NCBI GenBank assembly: GCA_013365365.1
Contig: JABVXU010000717.1
Coordinates: 1 to 24,392, forward strand
DNA length: 24,392 nt
Reading direction: 5' to 3'
Source of the DNA: Cruorifilaria tuberocauda
Lineage: Eukaryota; Nematoda; Chromadorea; Rhabditida; Onchocercidae
This document shows, in pieces, positions 1-11,270 of this stretch; the stretch's first letter is position 1; each line of letters opens with the position of its first letter. The notes beneath the pieces are model-generated. The model made no database searches. It was not told where the DNA came from and was given only the letters and a program-made list of their open reading frames with translations. Position numbers and translations under genes: made by a program.

Positions 1-35
<35 letters not shown>
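1..35. repeat. (TA)n microsatellite
   Basis: Uninterrupted alternating TA of about 17 units at the left edge of the window. It may continue beyond the edge, so its full length is unknown. Confidence 0.97.
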
Positions 36-38
<3 letters not shown>

Positions 39-884
39 GTTTGCTTTGCTTGCTGTTACTTAAGTTAGGAAAGGTAGAACTTAGGGCAAAGCTTAGTCAA
101 GACACACCATGATGCATTTTTCGCTACTTCTTTTGCTAAAATGCAAGCTTTTTCTCTCTCTTTTATTCTATTGTTTATTACACTAACTTTTTTCGAGAAA
201 GAATTAGTTGGATACGAGTAAATTAATTGATTACAAAGATACCTCCTTTATCTATTGATCAAGAATCGAGATGATGGTGCTGATATAGAATTATCGTAAC
301 GCTGTTTCGTGTTTTTCGCAATGATTGTCATTGTTTGTTTTAATTTAAAGCTAGTATTCGTGAGCCTGATAAAAGTTTTAAATTATCATTATCGATATGG
401 ATTTCTATTTGAAAATTCTGTCTTCCATCATAATGTCGGTTTTCGTATGAAAATCCACTTGTGTAATTTTTAAGCATTTATGTTTCTGATTAAAGATGAA
501 AATGCTACACATATTTTATCCGGCAACAAGTTGGATTTTTTATTTATTAGATTGTTTACTATCTTACGTTTATATATTTTGGTGCATTTTGTAGAGTGAT
601 TATCAATTAAATATTACTGAAATGTGTTTTTTGGTTTTCGGCAAAAAAAAAATTTCAAGTTGTAATTTAATATTGTTTTCAAACGAATGCACGGCTGTTC
701 ACATCGTTTCATTTGTATTCATGATGAATTATTTCAGGCATTGAGATTCTGTATATAAGCATTCACACTTTTATTTTATGTGCAAGCTCGTGCGGTACTA
801 ACTGATTGGAAATTTTTATTGTGGACAAATAGCAGCAAAAAAGAAATTCTTTTGAAGTTACTGCTTTTCGTTCATACCTTTACA
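36..884 (+). other. Upstream region / outron of the dynamin gene
   Basis: No coding exon could be supported here on either strand. The stretch is AT-rich with poly-T and poly-A runs, including a run of nine A near 643. It lies directly before the spliced-leader acceptor at 884-885 and so probably contains the promoter and the outron of the dynamin gene. No TATA box or known factor site stands out enough to call. Confidence 0.5.
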
Positions 885-885
885 G
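878..885 (+). promoter_or_regulatory. Putative spliced-leader (SL1-type) trans-splice acceptor of dynamin
   Basis: The sequence CCTTTACAG ends at 885, followed by 34 nt of leader and the ATG at 920. There is no sign of an upstream coding exon that would make this an ordinary cis acceptor. Nematode mRNAs usually receive a 22-nt spliced leader at such a site a few tens of bases before the start codon. The call is inferred from sequence and position. Confidence 0.6.
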
Positions 886-919
886 TGCGGTGAAACTTGT
901 TTAGCGAAGAAACTTGAAA

Positions 920-3167
920 ATGGCGTGGGCTAATACGGGCATGCAAGCCCTGATACCGATTATCAATAAATTACAGGTTTATTACTACCATTTGAAATTT
1001 AGACCATTTTTCAAACTAATATGAAATTACTTCATTTAGTCGCTCTGACCGCTTCACCATATCTAATATCTCGTTCTAGGATGCATTTGCTCAGCTGGGG
1101 ACATCGCTGAACTTTGATCTGCCACAAATAGCAGTAGTCGGTGGACAAAGTGCAGGCAAATCATCTGTACTCGAAAATTTCGTTGGAAGGTTAGTTTATT
1201 TTTTGCTCAAGAAAAAGATTTTCTTGATTCTTTACACCACTATTATAATTTTACTGGATATTTCTTCCATTGCAGGGATTTTCTCCCCCGAGGATCAGGT
1301 ATTGTTACTCGCCGACCGCTAATTTTGCAACTGGTACACGACCAACATGTAGGTAAGTGGCCATAACAAAAGAATTGATGGGTTTCGGCATTCCATAATA
1401 TTAATTCGCAAACTTGATAAAACAAGTCAGACAAAGCGCTGGAAACATTAAGCACCCCAATTTATCATCCGTTTTTAATTTTGACTATGCAATCATAAAG
1501 TATATGATATCCCAGAAGTCGATTATAAATAAGTATGAAATTTATTTCATTATAGAATATGGAGAATTCTTGCATAAAAGAGGACAGAAATTTGCCGATT
1601 TTGATATGATCAGGAAAGAAATTGAAGATGAAACAGATCGCATAACGGGTCAAAATAAAGGCATCTCACCGATTCCAATCAATTTGAGAATTTTTAGTCC
1701 AAATGGTATTTCATTTGATATATCTTTTAATATCATGTGTTCCGGACGTTTCTGAGTGCATCAATATAATCAGTCGTTAATTTGGAAATATTTGATTTTC
1801 CACGTACACTGTCGAGAAGTTTTGCTTTAGTTTTTGTAGAACAGGGAATTAGGATTTTACTATATTGCGAATGTTTTATTGAAACTTTTCCTTTGACAAT
1901 ATTTTCTCCAAAATGCAAAAAAAAAAGGAAAAGATAGATGATTATTTTTTAACAGTAAATTCCTGTTAGGAAGGTTAGAAATCACCAAAATATTGCTTCT
2001 GAGATGTAACTATCATACCTAGTTATTCCGTTTATTCAATACTTCTAAACTTGCTCAAAGATGGTAACAAATGATACTCATATTAATTTTTAGAAGCATT
2101 TAAATCTACAAACATATATCATTTTGGGTTCTCAAATTTTTATTAAATGAAATAATTATCATATTATGTTCTCCCTGATATACTTTCATACATTAGTAGA
2201 AGCGGTATGCCTAGTGAATTCAGAAATGATGTTTTTATTGCGATTGATTAGTAAAATATATTTATATTTTCAACTTTAGACTTAAAATTGAACGTATTTT
2301 CAGTGTTGAACTTGACTCTTATCGATTTGCCGGGCTTAACAAAAGTACCGGTTGGTGATCAGCCTCCCGATATCGAGCATCAGATACGAGAAATGTTGCT
2401 AACATATATTTCACGTGAAACATGTCTCATTTTGGCAGTTACTCCAGCAAACAGTGATCTTGCTACATCTGATGCTCTTAAACTTGCGCGAGAGGTTAGT
2501 TTCACATGTTAGCCAGGATGAAACCTAAACAGTTTCAACTTTCTTTAGGATTTAGAGCAATAGGAATCTTTATTGTCTTCTTTTTGAGCTATGTTTTTCA
2601 TTAAGAAACCATGGTTGCAGGTCGATCCACAAGGATTACGGACCATTGGAGTTTTGACAAAGTTGGATCTAATGGATGAAGGTACCGATGCTCGTGACAT
2701 TTTGGAAAATCGTTTATTTCCACTTCGCAGAGGTAAATTATTTAGATTACTTATGTAAAATTTCGTAAAATAGATATATAGTTGGGAAATAGAAAAAAAT
2801 CCTCTCATATAATTGCCAATACAGTTGATTTCGATGCGGTCCATTTAGTTACTGCAACAATCATTGAGTTTGTTTTCGAATCTAATAGTATTTTTTCTTC
2901 ACTTATTGTTTTAAAATTTCGTATTGTATATATAGATTTTATATTGTGCAAACTATGTTCACTTTAGAATAAACTAAGCATGTTCGTTGTACATTTTTAT
3001 TTGTTAAGAAAAATAGGAAAAAGAAACAAGTAATAAAAAGTATTCCAACATAATTTAGGCTATATCGGAGTTGTAAACCGAGGTCAGAAAGATATTGTTG
3101 GTAAAAAAGATATTAGAGCAGCACTTGATGCCGAGCGAAAATTCTTCATTTCACATCCTTCATATCG
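920..3167 (+). other. Dynamin GTPase-domain exons
   Basis: Exons 1-7 encode about the first 268 residues. All nucleotide-binding motifs are intact: G1 lysine K46, the G2 region IVTRRP, G3 DLPGLTKVP, and G4 TKLD. The stretch [20 protein letters not shown] is as expected for an active GTPase. Nothing suggests a degenerate copy. Confidence 0.93.
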
Positions 3168-6100
3168 GTGGGCCTTTCAAAACTGTTTATAGTCTTTTTT
3201 AAAAGTTTTTTTTTCAGTGATTTACAGTTCGCATTCATACTAGAAATTATTATCAACTATTTTATGTTTGATTGCAGAATTATTTTTTGCAGACATCTGG
3301 CAGATCGTTTGGGTACACCATATTTGCAAAGGACTTTAAATCAACAACTTACAAACCATATCAAAGATACATTACCGGCATTGAGGGATTCGTTGCAGAA
3401 AAAACTCTATGCATTGGAAAAGGATGTTAACGAATATAAAAATTTCCAACCAAATGATCCATCCAGGAAAACGAAAGCTCTTATGCAGTATGTATTGTTT
3501 CTAAATTTTTTCTGTAAACAAATAAGGCGAGAGAAATTCTCTATTTACGTCGATCTGTGGTTTAATGATTTAAATTTATGAATTTTTCGGAAGAAAGAAT
3601 CTGCATAAATGATCTGTAAGAGGGTGGAAAAATCCTCATAACTTATGAAGTTATTGTGAACCTTTATAGATATAACTCATAGAGATCACTTAGGCAATTT
3701 GAAATATGTTTATTCCAATAAAGGTTTTTGCATATAGAACTTAATGGTATTGCTTTTCGAAAGCAAGAATTAGAAGAGTTCGCTTTCTTTACTCAAGCTA
3801 ATATTTATATATATGTTAAATGGTAATTTATATTATTTTTCTTACATCTAACGTCACAGAAAAGCTAAAATCATCATTCTTAGGATGGTACAAACTTTCA
3901 CAACAGACATCGAGCGATCAATTGAAGGATCATCATCGAAAGCTGTAAGTACAAATGAATTATCAGGGGGTGCGAGAATTAATCGGATTTTTCACGAACG
4001 ATTCCCATTCGAGATCGTGAAAATGGAAATCGATGAAAAGGTTGAGTAGTTTATACTATTCCAGTTTTGTTGTTTGAATGAAATTGGATCAACTTAGCTT
4101 TTAATATTTCGCTTCAGATCTTACGGTTTTTTCTCATTTGCATTAGAACAGTTTCAGTCGTCGTGTATAAGCAAAATGTAAGCATACACCTAGATTACTT
4201 CTCAAAAAATTAATTAATTTTCTTAAACTTGGTTGAATTTAATTTTATAGGAAATGAGAAGGGAAATACAAATTGCTATACGCAACATTCATGGTATCCG
4301 TGTTGGCCTATTCACACCTGACATGGCATTTGAAGCTATCGTGAAGAAACAGATCGAACGTCTGAAAGAACCATCCTTAAAATGTGTTGATTTAGTTGTT
4401 AATGAATTAGCTTCTGTTGTGAGGCAGTGTGCTGAATGTGTAAGTTTCATTGTTTTATAGTTTAGTTGAAATCTTATCGATAACTAGCGAAATTCTCCAA
4501 CTATAGTATTACTGAAGAACTGAAACAGGTAAAATTTCTAGCCGTCAAAACATCGTTGAAGATATTTATACTAACAAATGAAAATTATTCTTATTAGTAT
4601 TTATTTTTTTTCATCCTCAACTAAGGGAAATGAAGGATAGATACATAAGACTTCAAGTAAAGAAAAATACTTCAATAAATAGGATAGGCTGTATTTTCTT
4701 TTGACTGTAACAGGAATAAAGAAAAATCATAGATATACTCTAGGTTGCACGTTATCCAAGATTACGCGATGAAATCGAACGGATTGTAACGACAAATATG
4801 CGAGAAAAAGAACAATCCGCTAAATATCATATATCGATGCTTGTTGATTATGAACTTGCTTATATGAATACTAATCATGAGGATTTCATCGGATTTTCAA
4901 AGCATGTTTCCATTTTTGATATGTATGCGTAAAAGGCAACCGCCGTTTTAGCATGACATGATAATAGGATTGTATTACTTTTGGACTTGTGGTAATCAAC
5001 TTTATGCGCAGAGTTCACAGTTAGTATCATTTATGGTAGTCCATTGATTAAGCTTATTTAACACTACAAGAAGTTTGTATTTCATAATATTTCATTTAAA
5101 AATTATACTGGTTGATATTTTTAGTGCGGAAGCAAAAGCATCGTCGACATCACAAAAAAAAAATCTCGGCAATCAAGTGATAAGGAAAGGTTGGTTATCG
5201 GTACACAATATATCGTTCGTGCGTGGTTCGAAAGACTGTTGGTTTGTACTCACATCTGACAGTTTATCATGGTATAAGGATGACGAGGTAAACCGCTTTT
5301 GTCCTTTTCTCTTATGAGTTTCATGCTTTCCTGCTTCATTACAACTTTAAATAATTTTTTCTGCTTTTATAAAATTTTTTTGTTAATGCCTGTTATCCTC
5401 AATGATAGAATCTATTATCGACCTTTTAAAGTCTCTATTTTATAGCTATAGCTGTATTTATTATAGAATCATATGTTTTATAAACCATGATGATTCAAAT
5501 GTCTGCAACTCTATGAATTTTAATTATTATTTGCCAGACAGAATTATCTTTTAAGCTTTCATAAAGTTTTTGAGATGCTCCCTATAAATCTCGGTGATGT
5601 CCGTGTTTTCATTATCAGACAGAGATTTTATACACTTGATTCTTAGAACCTTTTTTTGGAAACTTAGAATTATTTAATTGTAGGAAAAGGAAAAGAAATA
5701 CATGCTACCATTGGATGGAATAAAATTGCGAGATCTTGAAGCTGGTTTTATGTCGAAACAGCATAAATTCGCTTTATTCTATCCTGATGGAAAGTACGTT
5801 TTTTCCGCTTTCTTTCCTGGCAGGTGAAATATTTTTATAATTTGACTGCAAAGCTAAGAGAAGGAAAAATGCTGAACAACTAACAAATTATTAATAGGAA
5901 AATAAATTTTATTGTGCTTGCTTGTCGTGTATTTTTTTTATTGCTACGCTTTATGGAAATTCTTTGTAATTTTTTGCCTTTGCATTAGGCTTATTAAACA
6001 TACTTTAATTTTGAAATTTCTTATCAAATTTTTTAATGGAAAACATTTTAAATTTCTTTATTTCCCTTCTGTTTCTCTTCTGGATGATTTCTTTAATTTC

Positions 6101-9100
6101 AGCACGTAAGCAATTTAATTATTTTGCTGGAAAATTCATACGGCCTGACAGAGGGACGCTTGTTGAATTTATGCGGTTAAAATTTTGTCTGAAATTTGTA
6201 ATTCAAGGTTTGAGGTATTGGGCTGGTGCTGTTGTTTTGAACGGAAAAGAATGTTATATCTATGCTTTTGGGATGATAGTGATATAAGCGATGTACTTGA
6301 TGCAGAATTTCCATCTCTGCAGATGATTAATTTTGCGGATATAGAGATAAATTAGAAACTTCCAGAGAAAACATCTCCAGCCCATTTGTACTAATTAATA
6401 TTTACATGTTCTTCCTAACTTCCACTAACAATGAGATATTTTTTATTCTTTTTGCAGAAGGTAATTATAGCGACATGGTATTTCAGTAACTTTTCTTTCT
6501 CAAATTGAGATGTTGTAAATTGTAAATTGTGTTTATCTAAAAGTAAATGGTAAATGTAAATAGTATAGTGAAAGTGGGAGTGTTCTACTTGATTTTAATT
6601 TTATCAACTAACAGCAATTTTGCCAAAAATTAGCATCTGTCCACTCTAGAACTGTTATTCTTTCGCTTGCAATTTATCATGTGGTGAAATGGTATTGTGT
6701 AAGATGTCAGCACCAGAAGAACTTTATGTGCATTCATAGTTGACTTTATAGATTGTAAAAGTTCGAAAAAAGGCGAGAAGCAAGGGTGGAATAGCTTTTG
6801 TTATTGGTTGATGTTTCGATTTCATTGATATTAACAGAGATATGTAGGCAATAGGAATAAGGACCGGAAATTCATAACGGTAGGAGACAGAAAACTTATA
6901 TTCGAGTTACTCCTAAAATAATATAAAATATTGGTAATGTTTAATGGATGTTCAAAATGAGAAATAGCCTTAAAATTCTTATCTAAAATTGGTACTTTGT
7001 TAAAAGTTAAGTAGTATTACGTATTAATTACATATTAGGTATTAAGTATTGAATAGTCTCAACTAGTACTAGATAAGTGGGTAACATGTTAAGTGTTAAG
7101 TTCCATCACTTCGATACTGTGCTTTCTGTGTTGTTTTAGATATTTCTACGATTGATCGCTCTTTATCAGCACTTTTACCTTGAAAATATATACCCTACTA
7201 ATCGCATGAATCATAAGCATGCATGGAGCTCATATTTTCGAAATAATGTGATACAAATTATGATGATTTATTAGGAATATCTACAAGGACTATAAACAAT
7301 TGGAACTGAGCGCTAGCAATTTGGATGATGTGGATGCCTGGAAGGCATCATTTCTTCGTGCTGGCGTCTATCCGGAAAAGGAGAAGCCAGCCGAAGATGG
7401 TGAGGTAAATTTTCAGGTTTTAAAATTATTTGAAGTTTGCACTATTTTAACTAGTAATATTTGCAAGGAATGGAAGATTTTTATATATTTCTTATTCTGA
7501 AGTTGTGTTTATTTTTCTTTGGATATATAGTATCGTTTTTTACAGACCGTTACGGAAATTGAAGAAACATCGGTGGATCCACAACTTGAGCGTCAGGTGG
7601 AAACAATTCGTAATTTGGTTGACTCTTACATGCGGATCGTTACAAAAACAATACGTGATCTTGTACCGAAAGCAATTATGTTTCTTATTGTTAACAAGGC
7701 AAGATATTTATTGATTAAAATTTCCCAACACAAACATCGATATAGACCGTTTATAACTAAATAGAAATTGGAATAGTAAAGGAGGAAAACTATTATAATA
7801 TATGCCTTGCACTCTTGCTTCATCACCATTTTCGAATAGTTAATATTAAGCATAGCGGGTCATGTGGATCTGAAGAAGTGATAAATTGTTTTCAGGTTAG
7901 TGAATTTCTGCGTGATGGTGATCTTTTGGCCAATCTTTATCAACTTGGTGACACAGTCAGTTTTTGTCTAATTCTGTCATAATATTTCACAGTTTAGTCA
8001 ATCTAAAATAGCAAAATCAGCGGGATGCTTCGTCGCGTTTTGTGATTGATTAAATATTTATTTCAAAGAGCCTCATTTCTCCCATCTTTGTTTATTATTT
8101 TTCTTGGTGTTATGTTTTAACGAGTGGAATTCTTTTCCAGGACTCGATGATGGAAGAAAGTCAGCTCGAAGCACAAAAACGAGAGGAAATGTTCCGAATG
8201 TATCACGCTTGCAAGGAAGCCTTAAGAATTATTGGTGAAGTGAATATGTCTACAATTTCGACTGATGCACCACCTGCAGTAGCAAGTGATTGGTTAAGGT
8301 AACTATTTTTGAGATTGAAAAAAAAATCTGATTATGACGACTTCAGACGGTTCAGTGTATATTCAGTGTGCATTCTCTTTGTCTTTCTCACTTATTCACT
8401 GTCCTATTTCTTTGTTCAGGATTAGAATTCAAAAAGTTACTTCATCATTTCATTGGATTTCATGAAAAAATTTACAATTTAAGATCCAACGGGCCGTCTC
8501 CAGTACCACGACCTGGAATGGGTAGCAGCTTAACTGCTCAGCGTCCTGCTCCAATGCCACCGCGATCAACGGGGAATGTGCAGAATGTATCTTCACTTGC
8601 GAATCGTCCGCTACCGGGACCACCGGGTGGCCTTCCTGCTCCATTGCTACCCACGTAAGTGTAGTAAATGTAAAATGCAAAATGTAGTTATTGCATAAAT
8701 AACTCTGAAAAATGTTTCATATTAGTTTTTCTCAGTTCTTCCAAATTAGATTTTATTTTATATTGCAACAATTATGATTTGTAGGTAATACATTTATTCT
8801 TGTATCAGTTGGTTTTTTACTACATTTTTTCAAATTTTTCTTTGCTGGGTGCTAAGTGATTTTTTGAATAATTTGATAATTTAATGCGAAATTAATGTAT
8901 TTATTAATGCAATTAACAATTATGTTTCACAGTTAACAATTATGGGAACTGATACCCTGTGATTATTTTATTTGCTTTATAAAATCATTTAGGCGTCCAA
9001 AATAATTCACCGAAGGGTAAATGATTAGTGTTTTTTTAGCTTGCTGTTTTAGTGAAGAATTAGTAATGCATGTTGTTTTGTTTTCATTTTTGTATTGTTA

Positions 9101-9536
9101 TTGTCGTAGAGTACATTATAATAGTTGAGTTACGATGTATTGACAATAAACATCGCTTTGAGAAATTGTTTATTTGTTTTTTTCCTGCACAGTCTTGCTG
9201 GAATTTATACAGCTTAGGTTGACTTAATAGGTATGAGTTATCAGAAATTTAACGAAAAAGATGATGGCGCTCTGCATACCCCGCGTTTATCATTGCATTG
9301 CATGACCTGTGCTATGTGCCATATAGTTTGATAGAGTGGTGGAAGTGGTTTGTTAACTCTGGCGTTTTATTTCAAATAGAAAACCGTAAAGTGGACTATT
9401 TGTTTTGTGTCAGGTTTCTGAAGCATTTTTAATGAGTCTTTTTTGTTTCAGTCGTGTGCACAATAATTCAGTGGTTCAGAACGGTGTGCCGCCGAGGATA
9501 CCAGACCGACCGCAGATACCTTCACGTCCTTATTGA
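920..9536 (+). CDS. dyn-1: Dynamin, large membrane-fission GTPase (19 coding exons, 844 aa)
   Basis: Exons: 920-976, 1080-1189, 1276-1352, 1556-1705, 2304-2494, 2621-2732, 3059-3167, 3293-3487, 3884-4040, 4251-4439, 4744-4901, 5125-5287, 5684-5793, 7275-7404, 7546-7698, 7896-7955, 8141-8298, 8484-8654, 9452-9536. They sum to 2535 nt with one open frame. Visible landmarks are the P-loop GGQSAGKSS (residues 40-48), the switch motif DLPG (139-142) and TKLD (208-211). The stalk carries [22 protein letters not shown] domain (about 519-628) runs from IRKGWL to [14 protein letters not shown], a GED from about 648 to 740, and a proline/arginine-rich SH3-ligand tail from about 761. Classical dynamins assemble as helices on the necks of endocytic vesicles and cut them using GTP; C. 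elegans has a single one, DYN-1. The ATG was chosen because [16 protein letters not shown] matches the family N-terminus. Introns 11 and 15 need GC donors, and exon 18 needs an AAG acceptor. Identity is near certain; the exact borders of exons 11 and 18 are less so. Confidence 0.97.
1706..2303 (+). other. Dynamin intron 4 (598 nt)
   Basis: Starts GTATTT and ends TTTTCAG. It holds only AT-rich sequence with A-runs near 1916-1930; no exon, RNA gene or repeat could be supported in it. Short open frames here on both strands have no recognisable content. Confidence 0.85.
4902..5124 (+). other. Dynamin intron 11 with GC-AG ends
   Basis: The family sequence FIGFSNAEAK is restored only if exon 11 ends at 4901 (TCAAA) and joins exon 12 at 5125 (TGCGGAAGC), giving the split codon AA|T for Asn. 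The intron then begins GCATGT. A GT donor of the same phase exists 27 nt downstream at 4929 and would replace the Asn by ten residues ([10 protein letters not shown]). The human and worm proteins have Asn-Ala at this point, which supports the GC donor. Confidence 0.75.
5794..7274 (+). other. Dynamin intron 13 (1481 nt), no gene seen
   Basis: The longest intron of the gene splits the PH-domain coding region between GAA|G (Lys) and NIYKDY. Starts GTACGT, ends TTATTAG. I looked for exons, tRNA-like folds and repeats on both strands and found none I could defend. The part at 7000-7100 has loosely repeated TATTA/AAGT words. The open frame at 6036-6287 has no family resemblance and lacks sensible splice context. 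Confidence 0.8.
7699..7895 (+). other. Dynamin intron 15 with GC-AG ends
   Basis: Exon 15 ends ATTGTTAACAAG at 7698 and exon 16 starts GTTAGTGAATTT at 7896 after TTTTCAG. The join gives [19 protein letters not shown], the same length as the conserved GED of worm and human dynamins. The donor reads AAG|GCAAGA, the strong consensus typical of known GC-AG introns. No GT donor in the right phase lies between 7699 and the in-frame stop at 7762. Confidence 0.85.
8655..9451 (+). other. Dynamin intron 18 (797 nt) with a possible internal polyadenylation signal
   Basis: Starts GTAAGT and ends TTTGTTTCAG. No exon was seen. If the intron is retained, the split codon becomes ACG followed at once by a TAA stop, so the protein would end LLPT. 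An AATAAA at 9145-9150, followed by a T/G-rich stretch, could provide a poly(A) site for such a form. Confidence 0.6.
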
Positions 9537-10215
9537 GTTAGCTAAAATACTAAAATCTTTTTTGTCCTTTTCTATGTAAATATTTTTTATTGTTAGAAGT
9601 GAGCTTTGCTAAAGTCTTAATCGAGATAGTGTATTTAAAAGTTATTCCACTTTAATTCGCGCTTTAGGAAATTAACCGTCTTACGGAAAAACAATCCGCA
9701 TTTTGCTGAATGCTTTCATCATCAGAACTCAATATATTTTTAATCCGATGTAGCTAAAAGAATATCGTAACTTAAAACATTATTATAATATGAATCTTTT
9801 ATTTAGAATATTGTCTGACTTGAATAAGCTTACTACGATGTGCTTAGTATTTGTTCATATGCGTTACATTGAAACACTTTTTACGAATCATTTTCTATTT
9901 TTTCTGATGAATTTGCAGTTGTGCGCAGTACATAGAAGCATTTTTTATTGTATCTGTCATATGGGTCTGTAAAAAGAGATATTGTCGGGCTTCCAAAGCG
10001 AAATACATAACCGACGCAGTGACTTGTTTATTTTTATACTCAAAAAAAGATCGAAATAGTTTGGAATTAGATAAATTTTAGAGTTTAAAGTGAGAAGAAT
10101 AATCTTGTGGCTTCTCGATACGATACTCAGTTAAATATAATCCTCTGTGTTTTGATGGGAATAGGAATGAAAGTTGAGTGTTGGTTTTTTCAGTTGTGGC
10201 CGTATCGTTCACTTT

Positions 10216-10221
10216 AATAAA
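10216..10221 (+). terminator. Candidate polyadenylation signal of dynamin
   Basis: This is the first AATAAA on the + strand after the dynamin stop. It would give a 3' UTR of about 700 nt. Variant signals closer to the stop cannot be excluded. Confidence 0.45.
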
Positions 10222-11025
10222 AGACATTCTGTAAATTGCAGGAATTCTCAAATTTCGTATGCTTTTTGTTACCCACTTGAAAATTTACCTTTGTTCTTCC
10301 GTAGTCTTCTCTATCAAATTGGATAGTCTTGCAAAGTATCGTTCGTAGTAGATTATATTATAGACTGTTACATTAAAAGTTTCCAAATAACATTTGTTTT
10401 ATTATAATTCATTTCTCTTTTACCGAATTTCCTTTTTTCCAATTATTTTTTGGGTGAAAGAAGAGGGTGGAATTAATTCACCGAACTCGATTCATTCTCT
10501 GGCTTAAACTTTCAAGTAAATTTAATCGGAGACACTTCACTTACCAAACTATCTCACCATATTTGAAAGATATTAAATTAAATCTTGAACTTACTGTTCC
10601 TAGCAATCTTTCTGCTGTAACCGCGTTAAATTTTTAATTGTAAAGGTAAAAGAAATCCTAGAATTCAAATACATCTTGTCAGAATTTTTATGTTGCTAAA
10701 GTATTTTTCGAATGTGTTTCGTTCAAGTATTAAAATTGCAATCTCCATGCTCTATAAAAAGTTAACGTTCATAAGTGAATTTGTGCTTTGTGATTTAACT
10801 TCCTACATTTCCTACATTTTATGCGCTACTAGGAAGTTGGTTCTTTGTCCGGATAAGCGCAATTAGTGAACTTACTACAAATGAGGATGAAAATCCAGCT
10901 TGAGTCAAACAACTGAAAAAAGAAACGTAGTTTGAAAAAAGGATATTTTTTTACACCAAATGCTATCTACAGCAAGCAATTTAATGTTTGACAAATGAAA
11001 TAAATTTCAATCCTATGAGAGAATC

Positions 11026-11031
11026 TTTAAT
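11026..11031 (-). terminator. Possible polyadenylation signal of the KNL-2-like gene
   Basis: The minus strand reads ATTAAA here, about 240 nt after the stop codon. A variant AATGAA lies nearer at 11234-11239, and a canonical AATAAA much further at 10398-10403. Which one is used cannot be told from sequence. Confidence 0.2.
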
Positions 11032-11270
11032 AGATTTTACGATAGAGATCAGTACATAGATTTCCATTGTAAATCAAATTTCAAATTTAAGCATTTTTAA
11101 ATACAATAAACGACAGCACTTAAGAACTTGTTTCTGATTAAAATATTAATGAAAAGGTTCAAAGTATTAATAATCTATGAAAGTGAAAATGTAAAGAACT
11201 CCAGTCTTTCAATTTTCTGTAAGTATTTAACAATTCATTATATAGGGGTAATTAATGCTGCACTGAGACA

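Larger units (their letters stand above)
9537..11270. other. Convergent intergenic region and 3' UTRs
   Basis: Between the stop of dynamin (+) and the stop of the KNL-2-like gene (-) there is no coding sequence I can support. The left part is probably the dynamin 3' UTR, up to about 10240. Short open frames (for example 9790-9972) are AT-rich chance frames. Confidence 0.75.

Noticed and set aside
1414..1705. Extended open frame starting in intron 3 that reads into dynamin exon 4
   Set aside because: Only the part from 1556 matches dynamin; the upstream residues are intron read-through before a clear TTATAG acceptor.
6036..6287. Open frame of 83 codons inside dynamin intron 13
   Set aside because: Including it would break the PH domain. 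It has no recognisable domain, and the join 5793 to 7275 restores the conserved PH sequence exactly.
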